Source: Halichondria panicea
Taxonomy: Eukaryota; Porifera; Demospongiae; Suberitida; Halichondriidae
DNA: 64,000 nt
Assembly: GCF_963675165.1 (NCBI RefSeq)
Contig: NC_087392.1
Coordinates: forward strand, 637,001-701,000
Reading direction: 5' to 3'
Shown: one piece after another, positions 31,925 through 43,402 of the stretch
Layout: each line of letters begins with the position of its first letter
Numbering within the stretch: the stretch's first letter is position 1
The notes under the pieces: generated by a model
The model's input: the letters and a program-made list of their open reading frames with translations, nothing else
What the model was told of the DNA's origin: nothing
Database searches by the model: none
Made by a program: the position numbers and the translations under genes

Positions 31925-33066
31925 CTAAACATCCGAGCTCTTTGATTTTCTAATTAGAGACAATGTTCGTTTTTGAGTGTGAGTTCCTTGCTTCTCTTCT
32001 TTAATGGGCGCCAGCCCTCTAGTTGCATTCTTCTCGATCGACACAAACGAAAGACCGCCATCAGCTTCAACAAATCTACTATCAGTCACTTCAGCACTAG
32101 CCCTCCTTAACACTGGAAAAGACGTGGAATGGATCAATTTTGACGGCTCGCTTTTCACAAATCTCCCCAATTCAGGTTCAGTTTCGAATGTTTGATCAGC
32201 TGATTGAGATCTTGAGTGTGAGTGGAGTCTACTTTCATTGAACTCCGGGGAAGAGCCTTTGCGCTGTCTTGAGGACTGTGTACTGGTGACTGTGCTGAAA
32301 CTGCTGATAGAATGTGGGGAGCCTTCTCTTGTGAAACTGAGTAGTGAGTCCATGTGAGTCATTGACGATGAGTGAGTGGGTGTGGAGGCCGTGGAGGAGA
32401 CAATGGAGTAGCCACACACCTTCTCGATCTGCTCCCACCTCAAGTGGTACTCATCGAAGTACTCAGATATGGAATGCATCTTGTTCCTGGAGAATGATAG
32501 AAACATGTAGTACACGTGTATAAACTGGTACGTGGTATGCGTTCAGATTATCCGCTCTCTGGGTATGTGTACATGTACAGTTGTATGTGTACACAATGAT
32601 TATGGAGAACACACACAAATCTACTAATAAACACGTCAAAGCTCTAGCTTACACAGCTTTGGTGATCTGCAGTCCAGCTTCCTCCAGTGCTGACGAATTA
32701 GCCAGATGAAACGAGCCAAACAGAGAATAACGCTTCTTCTTGATTTTGTCACACTGTATGAGAACAGAATTTAACAGTAGCATTCTCAAGGTACATGCAA
32801 TGAATGGCACAAATACAACGTGTAGTACACATTATTTCAACACCTACCACTTTCTGTGCTCTGCTCATCTGATCTTCTGCTGCCTTCCTCTTAGAGTCCA
32901 GATGGTTCCACTCCTTTCTACAACACTCTTGGAGCAGCACACGAAGCTTTGACAACTTATTGGAGAATTGAGTCTCTGATAAATGCAGTTGATTACGTAG
33001 ACATTGATTCTCTTCCTGGACTTGTGAGAGTAGAGGGCTAGCTGTCTCCAGTGAAACTGATCTGTT

Positions 33067-33100
<34 letters not shown>

Positions 33101-35357
33101 CATCATGGATTCAAAACCGAAAAATGACAATTAAGGCGGCCCTGACAAAAGTTTGGATTGAAACACCTCATTTGAAAGGTCTCTTTCAGAAAATCAGAAC
33201 ACTTTTGACATAGGATCAACGGTATTAAAGTTATGGCTGTTGAAAGATGTTCAACTACCCTCCTTTGTAAAGTTTATTTTACAGTTTGAGGACTTTTTCA
33301 GCTGCCATAACTTGAATTCTGTGGATCCAATTTCAACGATTTTCTGATTTTCTTAAAGCTTAGAAAGAGACCTTTCAAATGGTATCATCAAAGTTCATAC
33401 TCGAGCGATATAATTATTTTCCGATTTGGCCACACCATGAATAATAGCCCATGGTCCAAGGCTGAAAAATAACAAATTAAGGCTCTAACGAAATGTTGGA
33501 TTGAAACACATCAGTTGAAAGGTCTCTTTCTAAGCTTTCAGAAAATCATAAAATTGTTGACATTGGATCAATATTGCTAAAGTTATGGCTGTTCAACTAC
33601 AATGTGCATATAATAGCTAGTGTGTATGCAAATTCCACATGCTTCAGTAGGAGTGATTCAATTATAAACAGAGGAACACAGCAACCCCACCACTTATACA
33701 CGTAGGGCACTGATCACCACAACACTGACCTGCCAAACACAGTTGACAAGGAGTCCTCCTCAGAGGGTGGTGTGGGTACAGAATCAGATGAGATGCTCTC
33801 CCCTTCATCAACAGCTGTCTCAAGCTCAAGCTTGCACTTCAGTTTGCTCAACTCCTCCTCTTTGACTCGTAAATCCTTGAGAAATGAATCGATCCTTGAC
33901 TGTGCCAAATATCGCTGCCTGAGTGCGTACAACACTCCACACACACTCAATGTTATAGATATAGCAAGCAAGGCATCCTTCCAATAGCCAGACCCGACAG
34001 GGGGCCCAAAGAGAACCACGTCCATGGCCCTGAGTAGAATCTTCTGCTTGTGTTTGCTATTGTTCACTAGGAGAAGGTTCTTAAGCATTTGGTTGGTATT
34101 GACAGCCAATTGTGGTAGGTGGCGTCCTGTTATTTTGTGGTACCTAAACGTCTCAGAGTACTGTGGTAGATGAACAGTGTTTGTCAGCCAGGTTACAACA
34201 TCCTCTGTACTCCAGTGGATAACTGTGGGAACAAGTAGGAAGCAATTATCGGCTGGGCACAATTGTGATTTACATGTATGACTACCACATGCTAATGCTA
34301 TTTACGCTAGCAGAGCAGCTATTAGTTAGAGCACGAGGTAATACAACCAAGACTAGAGGTTCAACATGTAGGGTAGTTCATGGCACAAGTTGTGTGTGCA
34401 TGTATATAGTTTCATTCCACGGAATTAATTGGGCATTGATAAACAATTACTGGTCATACCTTTATTCTTGTGCCATGTGCTCCAGAGTTCCATGGAGGTG
34501 ATTTGTTTGTCTGTCTGGTGAAAACGTTTACTTTTGTCTGAGCTCCAACATGCTTGCTGGCTCTCCATGCTAGGTCCACACAACTCTGTCTCTACAAACT
34601 GAGTGGGATAAAGAAACCAGAGCATCATATCATGTTTATAATCATGTTGGTACATAATACAATAGGTACATGTAGGTAATGACAATGTTGATTGTGAAGG
34701 TGATCAACACAAGAACATTTGTACATTAATCCTCAAACATTAACCCTCAAACACTAAAAGCACTTCGTTATACCCACAATACAGTAGGTATAAGCAATGG
34801 AGAGTGCTCTGTAAATAAATATTTGTAGAGGAACAAAGTCAGCAGATGGTTTCAGCTACTATTAGTTCCAAAAACAACTATGTATACACGTGCAGTGCAA
34901 TAGGAATGTAGAAACCAACTACTTGGTGATATTTCTACATTCCATGGTGACACAGATATGGGGTGTTGCTATGCTGTAAGTACAACACATACCTCTGAGG
35001 ACTCACTGAGGTCGACATTACCGTCGTCATTGTCATCAAGCTGTTCGTGAATGGCCTGAATGGCTTTCAACTCTAACTCATGGTTCAGTATAAGCTCAAC
35101 TGCACATAAGTGATAACAACATGGGTGGGTGAACAACTGTTTGCATAGGAATTTTGGAAAAGGCAGACATTTCTTTATACATACTTGTATAAATCTGCGT
35201 GTGTTTATTTGCATGTGAAGTACATGTATGAAGGCAAAGTAATGCCTATAAATCTTTACTCACTTGGTTTCTGAGAGGCAGGCTGCTCACTGACAGTGAT
35301 GAACACTGCACTGAGAGAGCACAGCAGGGCCAGGAACACACTCAAACAAGCTTTCAT
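31925..35357 (-). CDS. STIM: STIM, ER calcium sensor of store-operated calcium entry
   Basis: STIM senses ER calcium and opens Orai channels. A signal peptide (MKACLSVFLALLCSLSAVFI) starts at 35357. The canonical EF-hand loop is DDNDDGNVDLSE (about 35010-35045), followed by the hidden-EF/SAM unit WSTEDVVTWLTNTVHLPQY through LRAMDVVLFGPP (34250-34010). A membrane helix (DALLAISITLSVCGVLYAL) leads to a rather short first coiled coil. The Orai-activating region is split over exons near 32950-32400: LQECCRKEWNHLDSKRKAAE, IKKKRYSLFGSFHLANSS, RWEQIEKVCGYSIV. This matches the SOAR/CAD of vertebrate STIM. The tail is Ser/Thr-rich with a modest basic patch and ends KSSDV, a class I PDZ-ligand form. 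One intron (about 33062-33730) holds inverted-arm repeats. Head-to-head with SRA1. Confidence 0.93.
33069..33099. repeat. (GT)n tract beside a STIM splice acceptor
   Basis: About 15 GT units on the plus strand, CA on the STIM strand, ending seven bases from the acceptor (CCCAACAG|ATCAG on the sense strand). Also marks the left end of the repeat block that follows. Confidence 0.9.
33113..33595 (+). repeat. Inverted-arm (foldback) repeat, about 1.4 units, in a STIM intron
   Basis: Order seen: arm A (about 33171-33247), short spacer, arm A' (about 33293-33383, the reverse complement of A), a longer spacer, then arm A again (about 33508-33590). The shared arm core is gaaaggtctctttctaag and its complement. 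The longer spacer includes ggccacaccatgaataatag. The same family forms a longer array at 56757-57866. No reading frame. Plain non-coding repeat; class undetermined. Confidence 0.85.
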
Positions 35358-35555
35358 CTCTATTCTAGACTCACAGACTAGTTAAACATCAGTATCTTCT
35401 GTAACAACTGCTCCACTGGATAGCCCATGTGTTAGACTCATGTAAACTGGTGCTTGGAAACGTGTTATAAAGTGGTTGATACGTAAGTTGGTAATTATTT
35501 GCTGAATTGGCAGTTTGTATACAATCAACTTTTGTTGAAAGGAGGGGCTGCAGAG
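35358..35555. promoter_or_regulatory. Shared promoter gap of STIM and SRA1
   Basis: 198 bp between opposing start codons. No specific motif recognised. Confidence 0.5.
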
Positions 35556-36317
35556 ATGAATGGTGAGAATCAAATTGATGTGCTGTGAAGGTAATACTTT
35601 GTGTCTTCCCTGTAGAGCATGGTTGGAATGACCCTCCAGTGTTCACGTACTCCAGTCTCCAGACAGGAGCAACGAAGAAAACACAGTTGACGAAACGAGT
35701 TAAGCATGATCTATCCACTCACCCAACCCCCCAGGACACACACAAACATCCCGAAGCTATCACAGATCTCCCCTCAGGACCACCAATCAAATCTGTCCCA
35801 ATCGAAGATCCCAAACAGACCCAAGACAATTCTAAACTTATCACTGAAACAGACACTACCCTCAAGACACAAGAAGATACATCTGTTGATGAAGTGTTCA
35901 CCTTGGAATCAGTGCAGCAGTGTCTGGAGAGGATAATGGCAGAACATAAAGACTCAATGCCTGTAAGGTTGCCTATTTAGTACTGGCTCTAGTGTCTATC
36001 AGTATGGGATGTATTCATAATTATAGAGTCGTACCACTACTGAAGTGAGAAGCAGACTGACTATGTTTGCTGATCAGTGGAAGAGTGGAAAACTATCTGA
36101 GGAGGTTCAAGTACAAATGGCCAAACTTGCAACAGGTAATTAGCTACTATGACAGTGTGATGATGTGTTTGTGTATACAGCTCTTGAGGATGGTAACCAT
36201 TCCCTCGCTGATAAAATTCATGTGGCACTGATGGTGGATCATGTGTCCGAGGTCAGCAGGTGGATGGTCGGGATTAAGCGACTCATTGCCATACTGAAAC
36301 AACAATCAACTAGTTAA
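35556..36317 (+). CDS. SRA1: Steroid receptor RNA activator protein (SRA1) homologue
   Basis: A tiny first exon (ATGAATG, 35556-35562) splices to AGCATGGTTGG, giving [28 protein letters not shown] is the SRA1 hallmark (human GWNDPPQFSYGLQ or close to it). After a Pro/Thr-rich linker the C-terminal SRA1 helical bundle follows: [54 protein letters not shown], like human ALMVDHVTEVSQWMVGVKRL. Stop TAA 36315-36317. Four exons. The human locus also works as a non-coding RNA and the protein is a transcription co-regulator; whether RNA function exists here is unknown. There are no nuclear hormone receptors in the window. Convergent with RanGAP1. Confidence 0.9.
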
Positions 36318-36479
36318 TTGAATCAGATCATGCTAATAATATATTTTTTGTATTTTTTTTTTCAATATAAACAATCTGTGAATGGCAATAATTTGGTTAC
36401 AAAATGTATCAGATACTACTATGATACTATACAGCGTATAATATACATTGCACTGATTATAAACCTATGCACTGTTAGT

Positions 36480-39400
36480 TTATAGAGTATGCAAAACTTG
36501 GAGGATCTTTGGAATAATGCCCTTAGCCATGATTCCCTGAAGAACTGGACTCGGTCTAACGATAAGAAACATAATATGAAATCAACAAACATATTTTCAG
36601 CTAGCTTACTTTGTTAAGAAGGAAATGAGCACATCGGCCGAAGGTCTTGGGAAGTAGTCTTGCTTTGCTATATGCCTCAGGGCCAGTAATGGTCCCTCTA
36701 TATCAGCGACTGGTTTGAACTTCTTATCTTCAGACTGTGGGCACAACAGTGAGGGCCGGGTTATGGTCAATCACTATGACTACTGTATATCATAGAAAAC
36801 ATACCTTGAGTAAACCAACTTGGATGAGAATATGACTTAAAACAGCACTGCCTTGCTTCTCTTCATACAACGGCCTCAACAATGCATCTATAGAGTACAA
36901 GCTTGTCTATATAACATTGACAATACACAAAAAGGGGTCAACTTACCTACTGTGGATTCCACTGCTTCTTTCACTGCAGCATCGCAGTCATCCACATACG
37001 ATGATGCTACCTTTGCATACAAGGCAGCAAAATCTTCGATGGGACAGGGACTGTCTGGAGACCCCCTATCTAACGAGTTTATAATGAGCTGAGCTCTGTC
37101 ATTTCCCAGAGAAACAAGATTTTCACCAGTAGGTGTTTTCAGAAAATCCTCCACCAAAATCTATTTTGCAAGATAACGAACGTTCAATCATAGATGTACA
37201 TGATCAGACAATTCACATTCACAAATAATACTTTTATTACAAAAGGTCATGTAGTGTTTATGAGGCTGGAATGATTACTAAAGTGTCAATGACTCTAACT
37301 GTTCAGCAAGGTCTTCAGTGGCCTAAAGCAAAGAAAGGAGAGTGAGTAATAACCACTACGAATAAAAGAATAGCTAGTACATAAAATAGAACCAATCCTG
37401 TTACATTTATAAATCGATCACTTACAGGTTGTGGTGGCTTTTCTTGATCATTATTTTCTGTCTTCTGTGGGGAAATGGCCTCTCCCTTCACAGCCAATTT
37501 CTCGTCTGTACTCACGTCTCCCTCGGTCTCCTCAGCTGGCTCCTCCCCACTGCCATCACCACCATCATCATCGTCACCTTCATCATCGTCATCATCACCC
37601 TCATCTTCACTAAAAGACCCCAGGGCATCCAACAAATTCTTAGCCTCCAGAGATTCCTTCAGCATCTCTATGCTTTCCGCTCCAAAACAATTGCCTGGCC
37701 AGAAAAGTTAAGTGGGTTACTTCTCACAGAGACTAGTGGTATTTGTGTATGTCAGTGTACACTGTACATATAACATACAGCCATTACGAACAAGCAAGAA
37801 GGGTTATTAGCTAGCAAGTGCATGCCATACCATTCAAGTCTATCTTGCGCAGTTCCTCTTTGTTGGCAAGAGAGTCTGCCACAATCATGGCAACATCCTG
37901 GCTCAGTTCACAAAAGCTCAAGTTTATATCCTGTATGCATACACACAAAACAATGATTCAAAACAATACCAAACACGTACACGAACTGCTCCTCATGTGA
38001 CTCAACCCACCTGTAATAGACGATGTCCATTCTTGATGGCACCAGCTATAGCTCTGGCTCCATTGTTTCGGACAAGACAGTCACCAAAGTTGAGAACTTT
38101 GAGATTTTGTAGATTGGGTAGGACTTCGGCCAGTGCAATTGAGCCTTCTTCAGTCATAGTGTTGTCATTCAGGTCAATTGTCTGAGATGAATGTTTGTAC
38201 GTATTAATCATCCATGGACAGTAATATTCATACGGAGGTCATTACAAAGGTGTGATATGAAACATACCTGGAGGTTAGGATTCTTGGAAAAGGCTGTAGC
38301 AAGAGCACTGACTCCTTCATGATTGATGCCATTTTGAGGTAAGCACACTTGGACCAAAGTACCCAGAGTCTACACACAGCACAGTCATAAACATTAGAGG
38401 CACATGTATATCACCTCAAACAATCTCGATAATGCCTTTGCTCCCTCGTCCTCCAGCCTATTCCTCCCTGCTACAAACACCTCCAGACTCAACCGTTGCC
38501 CAGCCTTCTGGGCCTCCTCATGGCAGTCTAGTAGAGCCTTTGATAACAGCTGGGAAAACAATGCATAAGTAGATGCGTTAACAATCTACAACAGACAAGG
38601 TAGACAGGTAAGAAAGGATCCGAAAAAAACACAAGTGTCAAATATTCAAACAGCCTTTGGCCCACAAAATGCTGCATATATTTATACTCTAAGTGTATGT
38701 TATATGCATATTAACTTACTGTCCCTCCTTTAATGCCAAGACCGTTATTATTGAAGCGAGCAATTTTAAGAGTGAAACAAGATGAGCTTGTTAGAAATCC
38801 CACCAATGCCTCCACTCCAACTGGTCCGAATGCATTGTCACTGAGGTCCAGCTCTGTCAGGCACGCTTGAGCAGCCATGACACCCCCAGCTAGAGAGGTC
38901 TGCAAGAGGAAGTGCTCGCAAATTGACCACAAGCAATATGTTCATTTTCATACAAGGTTCCTACTCAGGCAAAACCTCTATTAATTTTGCTACTGACAAC
39001 GATCAAAAGTCAAAAGTTGGGTACGGGCCTGAGCTTACCAATGCAGGGGGTAGCTCCGCCTTGAGTCTGCTGACAAACATATCACTCCAGAGTGCTTTGG
39101 ACAGTTGCGGCTTGTTGGCAAGGCACTCCCCGATGGCTGTCATGGCCTCCTCTCCAAAGCTGTTCCCACTCAGCCTGAGGCAGGTGAGGCCTCTACACTC
39201 TTCAATAGACTTCAAGATGTCAGCAACTATTGATTGAAATGCACAGCCTTCATGATAAACAAAATACTTGAACGTATATAAATTATGAAAATTATGATGA
39301 GTTCTATTTAGGAAAAAAAGATTCGGGGAGACCATTCATTAGGATATGAACTGTAGCCATGATAGAATGCTCGTATTGGAACAAGACTACTGTATGTTAC

Positions 39401-39511
39401 GTGCATGATTATTTGAATGTATTCTCATATGTTAATACCATCTTCCTTTGTATCTAGCTTCTTTGATTTTCCAGGTATAATAACTTCTGTAGAGCTGTTC
39501 TTATCTGCCAT
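36480..39511 (-). CDS. RANGAP1: Ran GTPase-activating protein (RanGAP1)
   Basis: Activates GTP hydrolysis by Ran in the cytosol and sets the gradient for nuclear transport. It starts [20 protein letters not shown] at 39511. Exons encode a run of leucine-rich repeats: [120 protein letters not shown] strongly acidic linker follows ([16 protein letters not shown], about 37570-37610). The RanGAP C-terminal helical domain ends [16 protein letters not shown] and HTL, stop TAA 36482-36480. I did not find a clear LKSE-type SUMO site of the vertebrate kind, though LLKSEDKK near 36795 comes close. Convergent with SRA1, divergent from OTUD4. Confidence 0.93.
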
Positions 39512-39975
39512 TCTCTCAGTGTGACACAATTCACGTCTTTCAAAGCAGAGACAGATTCACTAATAAAGCTTCAAAGGGGGCCTGGCTCACTCACCACATA
39601 CACGTGGGGATTGTGTTGAATCAGCTCTTTCCTCTGGCTCCGCTAATATTTCTAAAAGGGGTTTCCCCAGGGAAATACCAAATGTCTTGTGATGACATCA
39701 TCAGCATGTTGGGGTGAAGTGAATTCATAAATGCATGTTGGACGACCACATCTTTTTCCAAGAATTTGGGTCCAAGAAGAAGGCTACAAGAACCTTATGA
39801 CTCTGCTCAGGTAAGCTTATGGTAGATAAGCTATGAAAGATCACAGTTGAATATTGTGGAAGTAGAAGTAAACATTGTAGAGAGAGCATCCTACCATTAT
39901 CTACCTCACCTCACCCCTCCCCTCCCCTTTTTGTAGAGTCCTCTAACTTGAGCCACAGATACCAGTAGACCAGAG
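39512..39975. promoter_or_regulatory. Shared promoter gap of RanGAP1 and OTUD4
   Basis: 464 bp between opposing start codons, the largest divergent gap in the window. It includes a pyrimidine run at about 39910-39935 just before a probable splice acceptor (TTTTTGTAG at 39930-39938), so part of it is likely a leader intron of OTUD4. No other element recognised. Confidence 0.45.
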
Positions 39976-41467
39976 ATGGGGAGGAACAGGCCCCAGAGAG
40001 TAAGTGGTGGTGGTGGAGGAGGAAGGTCCAACTCTACCAGTAGCACTAGTACAGTGTCTAAGGATCTAAGAAGCCTCGATCTATATTTGGAAAAACAGCA
40101 TCTGCAAAGGAAGCCTACTGCGAAGGATGGGTCTTGTCTGTTTAGAGCCGTTTCTGAGCAGGTAACATACTGTACATGTACACAAATAACTCGTTAAGGA
40201 GCACCACTGTTTGTATGCCCATCTAATGCTTATTATCACGTTGCTTGTTTTTGACACATATACGTGTGCACTGCACTGTAGGTGTTCCTGACACAGTTCC
40301 ATCACGAGAAGGTCAGAATGCAGTGTGTGAAGTACATTAGAGATCATCAGGAGGAATTCCAAAATGTAAGTGAAAGTGTTGGTAATCATTTGGAATCAGC
40401 AGTAGTAAATTTTATTAAATAGAGATTTATACACGCTGCTTCCAGAGATCACAGAGATCTTGTAGGGAGTGATCATGCCAGTTACATTCTTGCAGTTTGT
40501 TACGATGCCACTCGAGGAATACTTGACGAAGCTGACGAGAGAGTTGTGGGGCGGAGAGATGGAGCTTGTTGTCCTCAGCAAGTTGTACACCAGGACCATC
40601 ATTGTGTACATGTACAGCGAGCAGAGCGGAACCATTACAGACAAAAAAATTCACCCAGAAGAGAGGATGGAGGCAACAAAGAACCCTGTAAGCTAACCAT
40701 CCCATAGTCGCAAGATTGTAAATGTTGTTATAAACTGTATGACAATGGTGGTTGTCGTTGCAGATCCTTCTGGCTTATTCTGACGGGAACCACTATGACA
40801 GTGTCTACTCCACTGAGCGCATGCAGCACATATCAATGTGTCAAGGTGTGTACATGTAACTCCATACTAATTAGTATGCCCCCCCCCGCCCCCCTTAGCA
40901 GCAAATACTAACTGCACTTGTTTATTTAAGCAGTAGCAAGATTCACATGTATCTTTTGAATAGTGGCCACTCTCTCTGATAACTAGTATGATTGACTGAG
41001 TGTGTGTGTTGTCTACTACAGGCATTCTCTATACGATGCTGTTTGAAGGCGTGATGAAGGATGCTATACCTACTGTGTGTAAGAGACGATTGGATTCAGT
41101 AACAGAGCAAGATTTAACCATCACGAGAAAGCGAGACGTAGATAAGCCCAAGCCCATTCAACTTCTTGCCAATCACTATAGTACGGAGGTCATGAGAGCA
41201 ATGGGGTCTCAGGTGTATCACAATGCAGAGCTGCAGGCCCACCAGAACGAACGAGCTAGTAAGTGACCTGTGTTGCAACTGTACACATTGAACCATTCTA
41301 TCACATTCTTATTGTGTGTGTTCGTTATGTTGTTGTTTAGCTAAATTAAAACAAAGCAAAAGTTTCAATAACTATTATAATTATTCAGCCATGTTCATTA
41401 CAGTGTGGCTCATCCTCAGACTATGTATCTTTATCGTTTTCTTTACAGTGTATAGTCAACTCACACG

Positions 41468-41544
<77 letters not shown>

Positions 41545-43358
41545 CACACACCACACACACACCACACACACACCACACACACACCACACACACAGCCATT
41601 GAGAGGTTTGATCGGCAAGTGGCCACCAGTATACAGTTCCAGGTGGGAGACAGGTGTCGATTCAAGCTACCTGACAGTAAGACGCAGGATGGGGAGATCA
41701 GCGCACTGTACAGCGCAGAGGACTGTCACACAGTCTACGTGTATGACGCCAGTGAAGAGTGAGTCAGCAGCTTGTTGGTGGTCAAAGTTCATTATGCGTG
41801 ATTGTCTTATACGTTGATTGTATGACACGTACATGTATTTACTGCTGTACCTTCTACTCAGGTGGGTAATCCCCAGTAAAGTCATATCGCTGAATCATCC
41901 AAGCCCTGGTGAGTAGATGAAGCTACCTATAGGCTTCGATATGTCTATTGTTACTCATACAGCATTGCTTTGTAAGGTTCTTATCGTTGTGTGTGTTACT
42001 TTGTAGGGAGCCGCAATTCATCTCAGCAGAATCAACCAAATCGCTTTAAGAATCGTCAAGGAAACTCGCGCTCTGATGACACATATAATCGCCATGACAG
42101 TCACCCTTCTCTAAAGCCTCCCTCTAGCCATCCAGAGGCATGGCCTACGCCCACCACAACCATTCGGATCCAGCCCACCAAACCATCCCCCACAAACGAC
42201 TCCAAATTGTCTACAGGGGTGAGTTTATTTTACACAGCATGATTACCTTTCCTCCTTTCAACATTATCCATTGTTCTTGCATTCAATGTACATGTACATT
42301 TAAGAACTTGTGGTATGGTCTGTGTGTGTAATTATTCTTATTTCTCTCCTCAGGCTGCTAAGCCAATGGTGTCCAGTCAGGTTCAATCTCGCCAATCCAG
42401 TGACAAAAGAGGAGGACATGATAAAGATAAAGACCAGAAAGTTGCTAATCCACCCGTCGCTATCACTCCCGCATCAAGACCAAAGCAAGGAACATCTTCA
42501 GTCTCGAAAATGGCTGCCCCTCAAGTACAAAATGCTAAAGTTGCGGCGCCTTCGAAAAATACACTCGATAATAAAGCCAGCAGTAAGACCCCACTGCAAG
42601 ACGCACCCAGAAAACCTCCTGGCTTGAACAAGCCAGCTGTACAGCAGCCACGACCGGCGAAAGTGAACGGTGGTCCAGGAGGTTCGCTAACCTCTGAGGA
42701 CTCTAACTATTCCAGCAGCAGTGATGATTCGGGCGAGAGAGGAGAACAAACTAACACCACATCCACCCCCCCGGCCCCACAGCCACAGCCACCGCCCCAA
42801 TCCCTCCCTGCTAGACAAGGAACCGGCAAGCCCTCTAAGCAATACAATGGGCAGCCGGAAGTCCCTCCAGGATGGCAAGGTGAACCTGCTTACGTTACTG
42901 GACACCCAAATGACAACGAAAAGAAGGCTAAGAATCCAAGACCCCCTGCTACAACCAACCAGCGCCATAAATCCACAGCAGACAAACAGTTTCAACAGAG
43001 GGGCAGGGATAGTCCTTATCTTGTGCCTCAGATCCCACGTGATCCCTCCTCTCAGCCAGAAGACGATTGGCCAGGATTCGAACCCCTGAAGGAAGTATCA
43101 TCCCCAGACCCAGCATCCTCAACACTGCTGGCTGCCATGAGGTCTCCTCCTCGCCTCCACACAATGCCTCCCTTCAACGTCCCTGGAGACCCAACTATGG
43201 TGTCGGTTGCCCCTGGAACATTCAAACAGATGCCTTTGCCTCCCACCTTTTTTGCTCCCTTCAATGCTTTCCCGATGATGCTCTCTGATCCTCCCGGTGG
43301 AAACCGTGACATCCAAGCTCCTCAAGGTGAGCTTCACACACACACTCCACCCACACAC

Positions 43359-43402
<44 letters not shown>

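Noticed and set aside
40396-40705. Minus-strand frames opposite the OTUD4 catalytic exon
   Set aside because: They mirror a conserved OTU-domain exon on the plus strand and have no domain of their own.
39976-42245. ALG13 instead of OTUD4
   Set aside because: ALG13 shares OTU and Tudor-like modules, but its N-terminal glycosyltransferase is missing and the start codon directly precedes the OTU domain.
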